Positions 38,095 to 46,280 of a stretch of 64,000 bases of DNA are shown one piece after another (position 1 is the first letter of the stretch; each line of letters opens with the position of its first letter). The position numbers were made by a program, and so were the translations under genes. The notes beneath the pieces were generated by a model. It saw only the letters and a program-made list of their open reading frames with translations. It was not told where the DNA came from and made no database searches. The stretch is from Thalassotalea sp. PP2-459 (GTDB lineage: Bacteria; Pseudomonadota; Gammaproteobacteria; Enterobacterales; Alteromonadaceae). The DNA is taken from NCBI RefSeq assembly GCF_001913705.1, contig NZ_MKQD01000085.1:143140-207139 (forward strand). Direction: 5' to 3'.

Positions 38095-39066
38095 ATGTTA
38101 ACTGACAACTACGGCCGTAGGTTTTATTACCTAAGGCTCTCTATTACTGATGTATGCAACTTTCGTTGCGATTATTGTTTGCCTGATGGTTATCAATGTG
38201 ATCACGATCGTGACTTTCTATCGTTAGCTGAAATTCAACGTTTAGCAACGGCTTTTGCTTCATTAGGTACAGAAAAAATTCGTATTACCGGCGGTGAGCC
38301 CTCATTACGCAAAGATTTACCTCAAATTCTGAAAAGTTGTAAATCTACCCCTGGTATTAAAAAACTTGCCATCACCACCAACGGCTATAAATTAAACAGT
38401 CAAATTCAAGATTGGGTCGACGCTGGATTAGACGCCTTAAATGTCAGTATTGACAGTTTAGATCCTCGACTTTTCCAATCAATTACTGGTCACGATAAGC
38501 TACAAGAAATACTGTCAGGTATCGATAAAGCGTTAACTCTTGGACTTACCCAAGTGAAAGTAAATACAGTATTAATGCGACAGTACAACGGCGCAGATAT
38601 CGATACCTTTTTAAACTTTATCAAAGAAACACCTGTCACACTTCGCTTTATCGAATTGATGCAAACAGGTGATAACCACACATTCTTTACTGAACAACAC
38701 GTACAAGGTTCGCGCATAAAACAGCAACTGATACTGGCTGGTTGGCAACCGGTTATTAAAGAAAAATCATCAGGCCCTGCACAAGAATTTTATCACCCTG
38801 ACTATCGAGGCAAAATTGGTTTGATCATGCCTTATAGCAAAGACTTTTGTGCTTCTTGCAATCGCCTTCGCATTAGTGCGTTAGGAAAATTACATTTATG
38901 CTTATTCGCCGATCAAGGTTTATCATTACGAGAGCATCTACAATCAGATGATCAAGCACCGTTAGTAAACGCCATATCACATTTACTAACAGATAAAAAA
39001 GCGACACACTTTTTACAACAGCAGTTAACTGGTGCAACTAAAAATCTTGCGATGTTAGGAGGATAA
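38095..39066 (+). CDS. moaA: GTP 3',8-cyclase MoaA
   Basis: A 323-residue radical-SAM enzyme, the first step of molybdopterin synthesis. The N-terminal cluster ligands are in VCNFRCDYC (CxxxCxxC); the C-terminal cluster has CASCNRLRISALGKLHLC. ITGGEPSLRKDL is the SAM-binding GGE motif. The C-terminal GG needed for activity is present (MLGG). AAAGG precedes the ATG and is embedded in the riboswitch. Confidence 0.96.
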   Translation: MLTDNYGRRFYYLRLSITDVCNFRCDYCLPDGYQCDHDRDFLSLAEIQRLATAFASLGTEKIRITGGEPSLRKDLPQILKSCKSTPGIKKLAITTNGYKLNSQIQDWVDAGLDALNVSIDSLDPRLFQSITGHDKLQEILSGIDKALTLGLTQVKVNTVLMRQYNGADIDTFLNFIKETPVTLRFIELMQTGDNHTFFTEQHVQGSRIKQQLILAGWQPVIKEKSSGPAQEFYHPDYRGKIGLIMPYSKDFCASCNRLRISALGKLHLCLFADQGLSLREHLQSDDQAPLVNAISHLLTDKKATHFLQQQLTGATKNLAMLGG

Positions 39067-39069
39067 AGC

Positions 39070-39675
39070 ATGCGAAAACCTCTACATTGTTTAGGCGTTG
39101 TATTAGCTGGTGGTAAATCTTCTCGAATGGGCAAAGATAAAGCACTACTTTCAGTGAATGGGGAACGTTTACTCGATCGTTCAGTAACGTTACTCAACAA
39201 AGCAGGCGTTGACCAAACTATCATAAGTGGTAATGTTCACGGCGAACAAGACAAACTTGAATGTATTGGTCCCCTGGGTGGCATTTATACCGCATTAGTA
39301 AAATATCAGCCCCACGCATTATTAATAATTCCGGTAGATTTACCTTTTATAGATCTTACGACTTTGCAACACCTAAAAAGTGCAGGACAGCTCTCAAATA
39401 AAGCATGTTTTTATCAGCAGCATTATTTACCGCTGTACCTACCTAACAATCACTTTTGTCAGCGTTTTTTCACTAAAAATATTGCCACGCAAACATCTTT
39501 AATCCCTAAAAATAAAACGAATACATACTCGGTACGTTCGATGTTGAACCATTTACCTCATCGCGAACTACCCATAAAAAATCCACATGCTTTGTTCAAT
39601 GCAAATACACCGCAAGATTGGCAACAAGTGGAAGGAAAGTTAGCGAAAAATAGGAGCTATAATGTCAAATTCTGA
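39070..39675 (+). CDS. mobA: Molybdenum cofactor guanylyltransferase MobA
   Basis: A 201-residue protein transferring GMP to Moco to give the bis-MGD form used by DMSO-reductase-family enzymes. The start VVLAGGKSSRMGKDKALL is the nucleotide-binding motif, followed by GPLGGIYTAL and IPVDLPFI. The 3-base gap after moaA and AGGAGG site show co-transcription. It overlaps moaB by 14 bases. Inclusion of mobA in the moa operon differs from E. coli, where mobAB is separate. Confidence 0.93.
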   Translation: MRKPLHCLGVVLAGGKSSRMGKDKALLSVNGERLLDRSVTLLNKAGVDQTIISGNVHGEQDKLECIGPLGGIYTALVKYQPHALLIIPVDLPFIDLTTLQHLKSAGQLSNKACFYQQHYLPLYLPNNHFCQRFFTKNIATQTSLIPKNKTNTYSVRSMLNHLPHRELPIKNPHALFNANTPQDWQQVEGKLAKNRSYNVKF

Positions 39676-40219
39676 TCATGCAACAAACATCTTTACTTCA
39701 CTAAAAATCGCCGTATTAACCGTATCAGACACACGAGATGAATCAACGGATTCTTCTGGTAAAGCCCTTGTAGAACGTGCTGACAATGCAGGTCATCAAG
39801 TTGTTGAAAAAGCCATTGTAAAAGATGATGTTTATCAATTAAGAGCTATCGTATCGAAATGGATTGCTGATGATAATATCAATGTTGTTATTAGTACCGG
39901 TGGTACAGGGTTCACCGATAGAGACAATACTCCAGAAGCATTACTGCCATTATTTGATAAAAATATTGAAGGCTTTGGTGAAATTTTCCGTGCTATTTCG
40001 TTTGATGAAATTGGCACCTCAACTATACAGTCTCGTGCATTAGGAGGGATTGCTAATCATACCGTTATTTTATGTGTACCGGGCTCTACTAATGCATGTA
40101 AAACAGCATGGGATAAGTTAATTGCTGAACAGCTCAATTCACAGCATAAACCTTGTAATTTCGTGCCGCATTTAAATTTATCAACACAAGCATGTACAAC
40201 AAGAGACAAAAATGAATAA
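39662..40219 (+). CDS. moaB: Molybdenum cofactor biosynthesis protein MoaB
   Basis: A 185-residue MoaB/MogA-fold protein, the adenylyltransferase-type step or an accessory role in molybdopterin activation. Motifs: [40 protein letters not shown] and LPG-like [25 protein letters not shown] precedes the ATG. It overlaps mobA by 14 and moaC by 8 bases. Confidence 0.93.
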   Translation: MSNSDHATNIFTSLKIAVLTVSDTRDESTDSSGKALVERADNAGHQVVEKAIVKDDVYQLRAIVSKWIADDNINVVISTGGTGFTDRDNTPEALLPLFDKNIEGFGEIFRAISFDEIGTSTIQSRALGGIANHTVILCVPGSTNACKTAWDKLIAEQLNSQHKPCNFVPHLNLSTQACTTRDKNE

Positions 40220-40718
40220 TTCACCAGCCAATATTTTAAGCCATATCAATCAGCAAGGTGACGCCAACATGGTTGATGTTACCGATAAAGCAACCACTGC
40301 ACGAGTTGCTATAGCTGAAGGTTTTATCAAAATGACCAGCGAAACACTCACATTAATCACCCAAGGTGATAATAAAAAAGGTGATGTGTTATCGGTTGCG
40401 CGTATTGCCGGTATTCAGGCAGCAAAAAAGTGCAGTGATTTGATCCCATTATGTCACCCTTTAATGTTAACAAAAGTTCAAGTGGATTTTACCCTTGATG
40501 AAGTTAACGCTTGTATACGTGTTGAAAGTCTTTGCAAACTTTCAGGACAAACAGGCGTTGAAATGGAAGCATTAACGGCAGTATCAGTTGCCTGCTTAAC
40601 GTTGTTTGATATGTGTAAAGCCGCTGATCCAGCCATGGAAATTTTTGGTATAAAAGTATTAAGTAAAACAGGTGGAAAGTCAGGGCATTGGCAAACGCAT
40701 TCCAAGGATAGCTTATGA
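40212..40718 (+). CDS. moaC: Cyclic pyranopterin monophosphate synthase MoaC
   Basis: A 168-residue enzyme making cyclic pyranopterin monophosphate from the MoaA product. [24 protein letters not shown] and [23 protein letters not shown] are strongly conserved. It overlaps moaB by 8 and moaD by 4 bases (ATGA). Confidence 0.96.
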   Translation: MNNSPANILSHINQQGDANMVDVTDKATTARVAIAEGFIKMTSETLTLITQGDNKKGDVLSVARIAGIQAAKKCSDLIPLCHPLMLTKVQVDFTLDEVNACIRVESLCKLSGQTGVEMEALTAVSVACLTLFDMCKAADPAMEIFGIKVLSKTGGKSGHWQTHSKDSL

Positions 40719-40960
40719 TCAAAGTTTTATTTTTTGCTACTTTACGCGAGCAATTATCTTGTCACGAACTTGAAGTTAGCGCTGATAACATCAATACTGT
40801 TTCAGCATTACTTTCACACTTATGCAGCCAGTCTACTGATTGGCAACAAGCCCTTTCAACCAATATATTATGTGCAGTAAACCAACAAATGGCAGATCCT
40901 CAACACATTATTAATGATGGCGATGAAATTGCTTTCTTTCCGCCCGTTACAGGAGGTTAG
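40715..40960 (+). CDS. moaD: Molybdopterin synthase sulfur carrier subunit MoaD
   Basis: An 81-residue ubiquitin-like protein ending in VTGG, the tail that becomes a thiocarboxylate after activation by MoeB. It supplies sulfur for the dithiolene. It starts inside the moaC stop (ATGA) and ends one base before moaE. Confidence 0.95.
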   Translation: MIKVLFFATLREQLSCHELEVSADNINTVSALLSHLCSQSTDWQQALSTNILCAVNQQMADPQHIINDGDEIAFFPPVTGG

Positions 40961-40961
40961 C

Positions 40962-41423
40962 ATGTCAGATAACTCCACAATAAGTATTCAATCAATTGAT
41001 TTTAACCTAGCTGTTGAATACAACAAGTTGCACCTCAATAACGATGAAGACGGAGCTGTTGCCACCTTTTGTGGAAAAGTACGTAATAATAATTTAAAGA
41101 AACAAGTCATCGGTTTATATCTTGAACATTACCCAGGAATGACAGAAAAACAACTTGCAGATATTATTACAACGGCTCGAGCACGCTGGTCTATTGGTCG
41201 TATAAATGTCATTCACCGTATTGGCCAGTTAGCGGTTGGCGAGCAAATTGTTTTTGTTGGTGTTTCAAGCAAACATAGGCAAGATGCGTTTGCCGCGTGT
41301 GAATTCATCATGGATCACCTTAAAGTCAAAGCCACCTTTTGGAAAAAAGAACTAACCGCTGACGGTGAAAATAATTGGTTAGCGGCAAAAGAAACGGATC
41401 AACAAAAAGCCAATACCTGGTAA
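40962..41423 (+). CDS. moaE: Molybdopterin synthase catalytic subunit MoaE
   Basis: A 153-residue large subunit of MPT synthase. Motifs: AVATFCGKVRNNN, LEHYPGMTEKQL, VIHRIGQLAVGEQIVFVGVSS and KATFWKKE (active-site Lys). An upstream in-frame ATG exists at 40914, but it lies within moaD; the ATG at 40962 behind AGGAGG fits the family length. Confidence 0.95.
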   Translation: MSDNSTISIQSIDFNLAVEYNKLHLNNDEDGAVATFCGKVRNNNLKKQVIGLYLEHYPGMTEKQLADIITTARARWSIGRINVIHRIGQLAVGEQIVFVGVSSKHRQDAFAACEFIMDHLKVKATFWKKELTADGENNWLAAKETDQQKANTW

Positions 41424-41443
41424 ATAACTCATCTGGAAATGCA

Positions 41444-42193
41444 ATGTTAACTACATCAGAGAAACTACGTTATAGTCGTCAAATTATGGTAAATAAAATT
41501 GGCGAGTCCGGACAGTTGGCGCTTCGAAATGCCACTGTGTTAATTGTTGGTATGGGTGGATTAGGCAACCCCGTAGCGATGTATTTAGCTGCTGCTGGTA
41601 TAGGAAAACTGATTATTGCAGATGGAGACTCTGTTGACATAACTAATCTACAGCGACAAATATTATTCAATCAGCAAGATATTGATCACAATAAAGCTGA
41701 TACCGCTGCCGAAAAGCTAGTGTTAAATAACCCCGATGTAGAAATAGAAGTCGTTGACGAAATGCTAGATGATGAATTAGCGCAGTATTATGTACAACAA
41801 GCTGATTTGGTCGTTGATTGTTGCGATAACATTGCGACACGATATTTAATGAACAAAACCTGTGTTGAATATAATAAACCTTTTATTGTCGGAGCTGCCA
41901 CGGGCTTTAATGGTCAACAATTAACCATCGTTCCTAATATAAAAGATGCCGCTTGTTATCAATGTGTTTTTCCCAAAAGTGAACATGCTCCAGAAAATAA
42001 TTGTCAAACCGTAGGTGTTATAGGCCCCGTACTTGCGGTAATTGCGGGAACTCAAGCCATTGATGCAATAAAATTACTTGTTGGTATTGAACATTCAAAT
42101 AATATATTAGCCTTGTATGATGGTTTACATCAACATTGGCAGCATATTTATGTGAAAAAGCAAATCAATTGTCCTGTGTGTGGTAGTGCATAG
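41444..42193 (+). CDS. moeB: Molybdopterin-synthase adenylyltransferase MoeB
   Basis: A 249-residue E1-like enzyme, identical in length to E. coli MoeB. It has the ATP-binding MGGLGNPVAMYLAAAGIG, the DNIATRY motif, and two zinc-binding CxxC pairs (CYQC and CPVC). It adenylates the MoaD C-terminus. The frame is open from 41375, but the ATG at 41444 gives the standard start (LTTSEKLRYSRQIM). ThiF is a close relative; the moa context favours MoeB. Confidence 0.9.
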   Translation: MLTTSEKLRYSRQIMVNKIGESGQLALRNATVLIVGMGGLGNPVAMYLAAAGIGKLIIADGDSVDITNLQRQILFNQQDIDHNKADTAAEKLVLNNPDVEIEVVDEMLDDELAQYYVQQADLVVDCCDNIATRYLMNKTCVEYNKPFIVGAATGFNGQQLTIVPNIKDAACYQCVFPKSEHAPENNCQTVGVIGPVLAVIAGTQAIDAIKLLVGIEHSNNILALYDGLHQHWQHIYVKKQINCPVCGSA

Positions 42194-42194
42194 C

Positions 42195-42225
42195 AAAAAG
42201 CCCTTAAACAAGGGCTTCTTTTGTG
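42195..42225. terminator. Terminator after moeB
   Basis: AAGCCCTT (42198-42205) pairs with AAGGGCTT (42210-42217), followed by CTTTTGTG, and lies between convergent moeB and rmf. Confidence 0.7.
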
Positions 42226-42242
42226 TGTTCTTACGAATCGCG

Positions 42243-42416
42243 CTACCTAAATAACCCCGCATTTTTATCTGACATTGCTTCACGCCAACCACCTAACCAT
42301 TCAGACTTTGCATTAGTATTCTGATAAGGACAATTTTCTCTATTTTTACCAGAAACGCCAGCTTGGTAACCATTAGAATATGCTCTATCTAAACGATCTC
42401 TTTTTTGTCTTCTCAT
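42243..42416 (-). CDS. rmf: Ribosome modulation factor RMF
   Basis: A 57-residue basic protein. KRDRLDRAYSNGYQAGVSGK, CPYQ and SEWLGGWREAM match RMF almost residue for residue. It binds 70S ribosomes in stationary phase and promotes 100S dimers. The frame opens at 42437, but the ATG at 42416 gives the canonical MRRQKRDRL start with GGAG upstream. Monocistronic, convergent with moeB. Confidence 0.95.
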   Translation of the reverse strand: MRRQKRDRLDRAYSNGYQAGVSGKNRENCPYQNTNAKSEWLGGWREAMSDKNAGLFR

Positions 42417-42964
42417 GAAATGAATCTCCATAACCATTTGAAATTTATGATTTTATAGAACTTCTCTAATTGATAATAAATATCAATCAACCACTTCATT
42501 TAAGAATATTTACCTTTTTATTGCAAGTATAGAAATGTCATTAAATCGTCATAAAATCGTGCGAAACTGAATAATTTTCATGCCAATTTTTAGGTCAAAA
42601 GATAACCACCTGAAATTCATTCTGTTATTTATTTTCTGTTAGATCGTTAAGAAATTAAAAAAAAATTTATATAAAAACTTCATTTAAAAATAACAAGAGC
42701 GTGTTGATCTTTGCTGTTTAAATTTTGTTCAAATTAAACGTCTTCTGATCGCGGCACTTGGATTATTGCATAGTCATTCTATGGTTAATTCAAGTAACAA
42801 AGAGCAGGGGGCGTTTAGTTGAATCCTTCGGGCTGCATCAGTTTGGCATTTCTCCTGTGTTAACGCTTGACTGGAGTAGAATAACTTCACGGCGCAATTG
42901 TTGCCTTGTATAAATACCAAACAAATTACAGCAAATGTAAACATGAAAGATCAACACGCTCTAA
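42417..42964. other. Intergenic region with candidate MITE
   Basis: About 550 bases between rmf and the DUF3820 gene. The first 280 are AT-rich and should carry the rmf promoter. The rest is the inverted-repeat element at 42696-42962. Confidence 0.6.
42696..42962. mobile_element. Candidate miniature inverted-repeat element (267 bp)
   Basis: The ends are perfect 17-base inverted repeats: AGAGCGTGTTGATCTTT at 42696-42712 and its complement at 42946-42962. Similarity continues inward with TGTTTA and ATTT shared on both sides. No open frame inside. An internal imperfect palindrome (ACTTGGATTATTGCATAG against CTATGGTTAATTCAAGT, about 42757-42796) adds structure. No clear target duplication is visible. 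This is consistent with a MITE mobilised by another element's transposase. Confidence 0.7.
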
Positions 42965-43186
42965 TCATTCCCCTTTCAATAACGGTGTTAACATTCCTTC
43001 TAATCCATTCAATTTAATTTCATAAACTAACGCTAATTGCTCGCCTAATTTCCCTTCAGGAAAACCTTTTCCATGAAACCAAACCAGATAAGGTTCTGGT
43101 AATTGTAACAGCTTGCGGCCTGCATATTTACCAAATGGCATGGTTTGATTAATTGCCGCAATCATCGCTTGTTGATCAAGTTGCAT
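42965..43186 (-). CDS. DUF3820 family protein
   Basis: A 73-residue protein with MPFGKYAGRKLLQLPEPYLVWFHGKGFPEGKLGEQLALVYEIKLNGLE, the DUF3820 signature. Members are small cytoplasmic proteins with no established biochemical role. The stop abuts the right end of the candidate MITE, so the element's end may supply its terminator region. Confidence 0.85.
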   Translation of the reverse strand: MQLDQQAMIAAINQTMPFGKYAGRKLLQLPEPYLVWFHGKGFPEGKLGEQLALVYEIKLNGLEGMLTPLLKGE

Positions 43187-43480
43187 TATTTACCATCTTG
43201 TCATGTAAACATGAAAAGTATCATACACGCTTCAGCTATTTATGTGCGTCTTGCTTTCATTTTTTTGTCATAAACAGAGTAAGTATCAAGTTTAAAATCT
43301 TTAGAGAAAAATCAACACTGTAGGAAATCATCCATAGTTACAGGGTGTCTCAGTTTGAATAGCGTCATAAAAGTTTCATCATTGTTCACTAAAAGCTCGT
43401 CTTTAGTGACATAAATTTGTCATATCCACCACTTATAATCGCCGCGAATTATCACATTAACCAACAGACAGGGAACTTCA

Positions 43481-44593
43481 ATGTCTATAGTCCGTAAACG
43501 CAGTGCATCACACAAAGCTTTTATTCCTGCTAACGCGAGAGATAACCAATATATTTTAGCAGAATTTCCAATCAGCAATGAGCTACTGAATAAAATAAGC
43601 CCAACACTTAACGAATCAAATCAACAGGCCTATTTTCAGTTTTATCAAAGCATGTCTCAGTTATTGTTTACCCTTTGTAATGACTTTGCCATTAAAAATT
43701 GTGTATTTGTTGCTAATGATAAATTAGTACGTGTACGTTACAGCCAAGAAGTACATCAATGGCAAACAGGTCAGCAAATTCTTTTCTATTATGATCCAAA
43801 CATTCATGAATTACAGAATACATTTTTTGATGCCAATGTACGCGCAAAAAAAATAACGCTTTTGTTTCTCGCTCAAGGCGATGAAATCAGACAAAATGCT
43901 GCTGAATTTCACCAAAAGGTGCTTAAAGTTCTGTTGTGTTATCAACAGCAAATAGCCTTACCTGCCAAAGACATTCGAATTCGAGATCACCAACACATCA
44001 CCTATGACATATTCGCTCGAAATAAGGGATGTACAGGTGTTACAGCACATAAATTGCGTACCATAGTTCAACGCTATGCTAACCAAGGGACTAAAATCCC
44101 TGATGATTGCTCTAACATTACTTATGCGGTTATTAACTTAGCAATCAATAATCGATTACTTAATATGGTTGAAATCGATCCTCAGTCGATTGATCCCTAT
44201 AATCCGTTATATACATTTTTAACCGATACTTTTTCGCTTGTAGCAAAAAGATTTAATTTAAATAACGGTGCGCTGATCGCAAATGGGCTAGTACCTATTG
44301 TTAGATATAGCGAGCACGAAACGGTTTCAACGATTGGTGAATTACAAATGCTGGGCTACAACCCTGAAAACAGTCCTTGTGGCATCATAAGTAAGTGGCA
44401 AGCCGATCAACTAACCGACAACATACAACTTATTTTTGTTGCGACCCGCGATAACCGTAGTGATCATGGCTATGGTCGATTTCTTAATCAAATAGAACAA
44501 GCAACGCGGTTATTAGCAACAGAGTTAGAACTTCCCCAAGAAAAAGAAGAGTTAACCGTGAGGTTTCATCAGCATATTGCATATAACATTTAG
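43481..44593 (+). CDS. Internally duplicated conserved protein (possibly DUF3083)
   Basis: A 370-residue protein with no signal peptide or membrane segment. Two halves resemble each other: QLLFTLCNDFAIKNCVFVANDKLVRVRYS (about 57-85) against SLVAKRFNLNNGALIANGLVPIVRYS (about 252-277), KKITLLFLAQ against IQLIFVAT, and IRDHQHITYDIF against VRFHQHIAYNI. It reads as a tandem duplication of one domain. It may be the gammaproteobacterial family DUF3083, but I cannot confirm that. No catalytic motif is evident. A CAGGGA site precedes the ATG. Confidence 0.7.
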   Translation: MSIVRKRSASHKAFIPANARDNQYILAEFPISNELLNKISPTLNESNQQAYFQFYQSMSQLLFTLCNDFAIKNCVFVANDKLVRVRYSQEVHQWQTGQQILFYYDPNIHELQNTFFDANVRAKKITLLFLAQGDEIRQNAAEFHQKVLKVLLCYQQQIALPAKDIRIRDHQHITYDIFARNKGCTGVTAHKLRTIVQRYANQGTKIPDDCSNITYAVINLAINNRLLNMVEIDPQSIDPYNPLYTFLTDTFSLVAKRFNLNNGALIANGLVPIVRYSEHETVSTIGELQMLGYNPENSPCGIISKWQADQLTDNIQLIFVATRDNRSDHGYGRFLNQIEQATRLLATELELPQEKEELTVRFHQHIAYNI

Positions 44594-44673
44594 TTATAAA
44601 ACTTGGTACTGTTCAACCCTGTGAACCACGATATAATGTGTTTCTATACTTCATCTGATTGTAGGGTGTACTC

Positions 44674-45213
44674 ATGGCATCGACTATTGAAAAAACAACG
44701 TTAGCCGGAGGCTGCTTTTGGTGTATCGAAGCAGCTTTTAATAGTTTACAGGGAATTTTAAGCGCCGAGTCTGGTTATATGGGCGGACATACTGATTCTC
44801 CTACCTACAAAATGGTGTGTGAAGGAAATTCTGGGCACGCAGAAGTTGTTCAATTAACTTATGACAGCGATATTATTAGTTTTCGTGAAATCTTAGAGAT
44901 TTTTTTCACCTTGCATGATCCAACACAACTAAACCGTCAAGGCAATGATGTTGGTACGCAATATCGTTCAGCAATTTTTTATCATAATGAAGAACAGCGA
45001 GAGATTGCCTCAAACATCATTAAGGAACTTACCGATTCTGCTGCTTTTTCAGCACCCATTGTTACTGAAATAACCCCATTAAGCTCATTCTTTTCTGGGG
45101 AAGAATATCATCAAGACTATTTCAATAATAACCCTGAAAATCAATACTGTCAGGCTGTTGTTTCTCCTAAACTTGCCAAGTTTAGAAAAACATTTGTTGA
45201 AAAATTAAAATAA
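44674..45213 (+). CDS. msrA: Peptide-methionine (S)-S-oxide reductase MsrA
   Basis: A 179-residue enzyme reducing methionine S-sulfoxide. The active-site motif GGCFWC is at residues 12-17; GYMGGHTDSPTYKMVCEGNSGHAEVV, LFFTLHDPTQLNRQGNDVGTQYRSAIFY and EYHQDYFNNNP are conserved. It is the short single-domain form. A terminator follows. Confidence 0.95.
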   Translation: MASTIEKTTLAGGCFWCIEAAFNSLQGILSAESGYMGGHTDSPTYKMVCEGNSGHAEVVQLTYDSDIISFREILEIFFTLHDPTQLNRQGNDVGTQYRSAIFYHNEEQREIASNIIKELTDSAAFSAPIVTEITPLSSFFSGEEYHQDYFNNNPENQYCQAVVSPKLAKFRKTFVEKLK

Positions 45214-45232
45214 CTTGCGCTTGCGCTAAAAG

Positions 45233-45255
45233 AAAAAGCGCTTAGCGCTTTTTTA
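45233..45255. terminator. Terminator between msrA and cnoX-like gene
   Basis: AAAAAGCGC (45233-45241) and GCGCTTTTT (45245-45253), three-base loop, between convergent genes. Confidence 0.85.
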
Positions 45256-46104
45256 TTAATACATCAAGGTATACAGCTTTCGGCGATATTTAGTCGCGAG
45301 AGGGTCGCCGTCTGGCAAAGCTTTTAATACATCTAACAATAATTGTTTACTGTCAGCATCACTTGAATCTTGTTGAACTAAACGGAACAATATCGTTAAC
45401 GCTTCTTCATTACGGTTTACTTGGTTATATTGCGCGGCTAGTTTTCGTTTTAGCTCATTGTTTTGAGGGTCTTGTTCAATCGCTTGTTCAAGTGATTGAA
45501 TTTCTGGTGAATCGGCAGCCTCGTTAGCTAACTCTAATTTAGCGACTAAAGCAGCATAATCACTATCCTGATCTACCATCTTTATCGTGCCCAGTAATTG
45601 TTCGGCTTCTGATATTTTTCCTGTTTGTAAATAAACATCAATCAAAATGAACTTAATATCAGCTCGCTCTGCATCTAGTTGATGTGCTTGAGTAATTAAA
45701 CCAAACGCTTGATTAACATCGTTCTCAGCTAAGCATGCTTTTGCCTGAGTTAATAGCTCATCTTCTGGTTTAGGTAGGTGCTTACCAATAAAGGCTTCAA
45801 TACTTTCATCTGTTTGTGGACCAGAAACACCATCAATCGGTTGTCCGTCTTTAACTAAAACGGCAGTTGGTAAACCTTGAATACCAAATTGCGCAGCAAT
45901 TTGTTGCTCCGCCTGACAATCAACCGTTGTCATTAAAATATGTTCATCGGCTCCCATTACTCGTGCTGATAACTTGTCTTTTAATTCGACACTCTCTGGT
46001 ACTTGCTCTGCCCAAAAAGCGACTAAAACCAGCTTTTCTTTTGAGTCTTCCAATACAATCTTTTGAAAGTTTTCCATCGTCATGGCTACGGATACATTTG
46101 ACAC
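45256..46104 (-). CDS. cnoX: CnoX/YbbN-like thioredoxin-fold co-chaperone
   Basis: A 282-residue protein, near the length of E. coli CnoX (284). The N-terminal thioredoxin fold (about 1-110) has FWAEQVPESVELKDKL where thioredoxin has WCGPC, so both redox cysteines are absent. The C-terminal half is TPR-like (AFGLITQAHQLDAERADIKFILIDVYLQTGKISEAEQLL). CnoX works with GroEL and DnaK as an oxidation-linked holdase. The start is a GTG behind GGGGA; an ATG at 46083 is the alternative. Confidence 0.88.
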   Translation of the reverse strand: MSNVSVAMTMENFQKIVLEDSKEKLVLVAFWAEQVPESVELKDKLSARVMGADEHILMTTVDCQAEQQIAAQFGIQGLPTAVLVKDGQPIDGVSGPQTDESIEAFIGKHLPKPEDELLTQAKACLAENDVNQAFGLITQAHQLDAERADIKFILIDVYLQTGKISEAEQLLGTIKMVDQDSDYAALVAKLELANEAADSPEIQSLEQAIEQDPQNNELKRKLAAQYNQVNRNEEALTILFRLVQQDSSDADSKQLLLDVLKALPDGDPLATKYRRKLYTLMY

Positions 46105-46280
46105 TATTATTCCCCGTCAGATTATTTACATTTAACGTGGGGGCGTAGCGCAAATTAACAAGTGGAATAACGTTAAACTCTCGAAATAAACCATTATCTT
46201 TTTTGTGAAATTAGCGATATAGTAAAATTACGCTTGTTTCGTGGTCGGCGTAATAATTTTCACCAATATTACATAAAATA

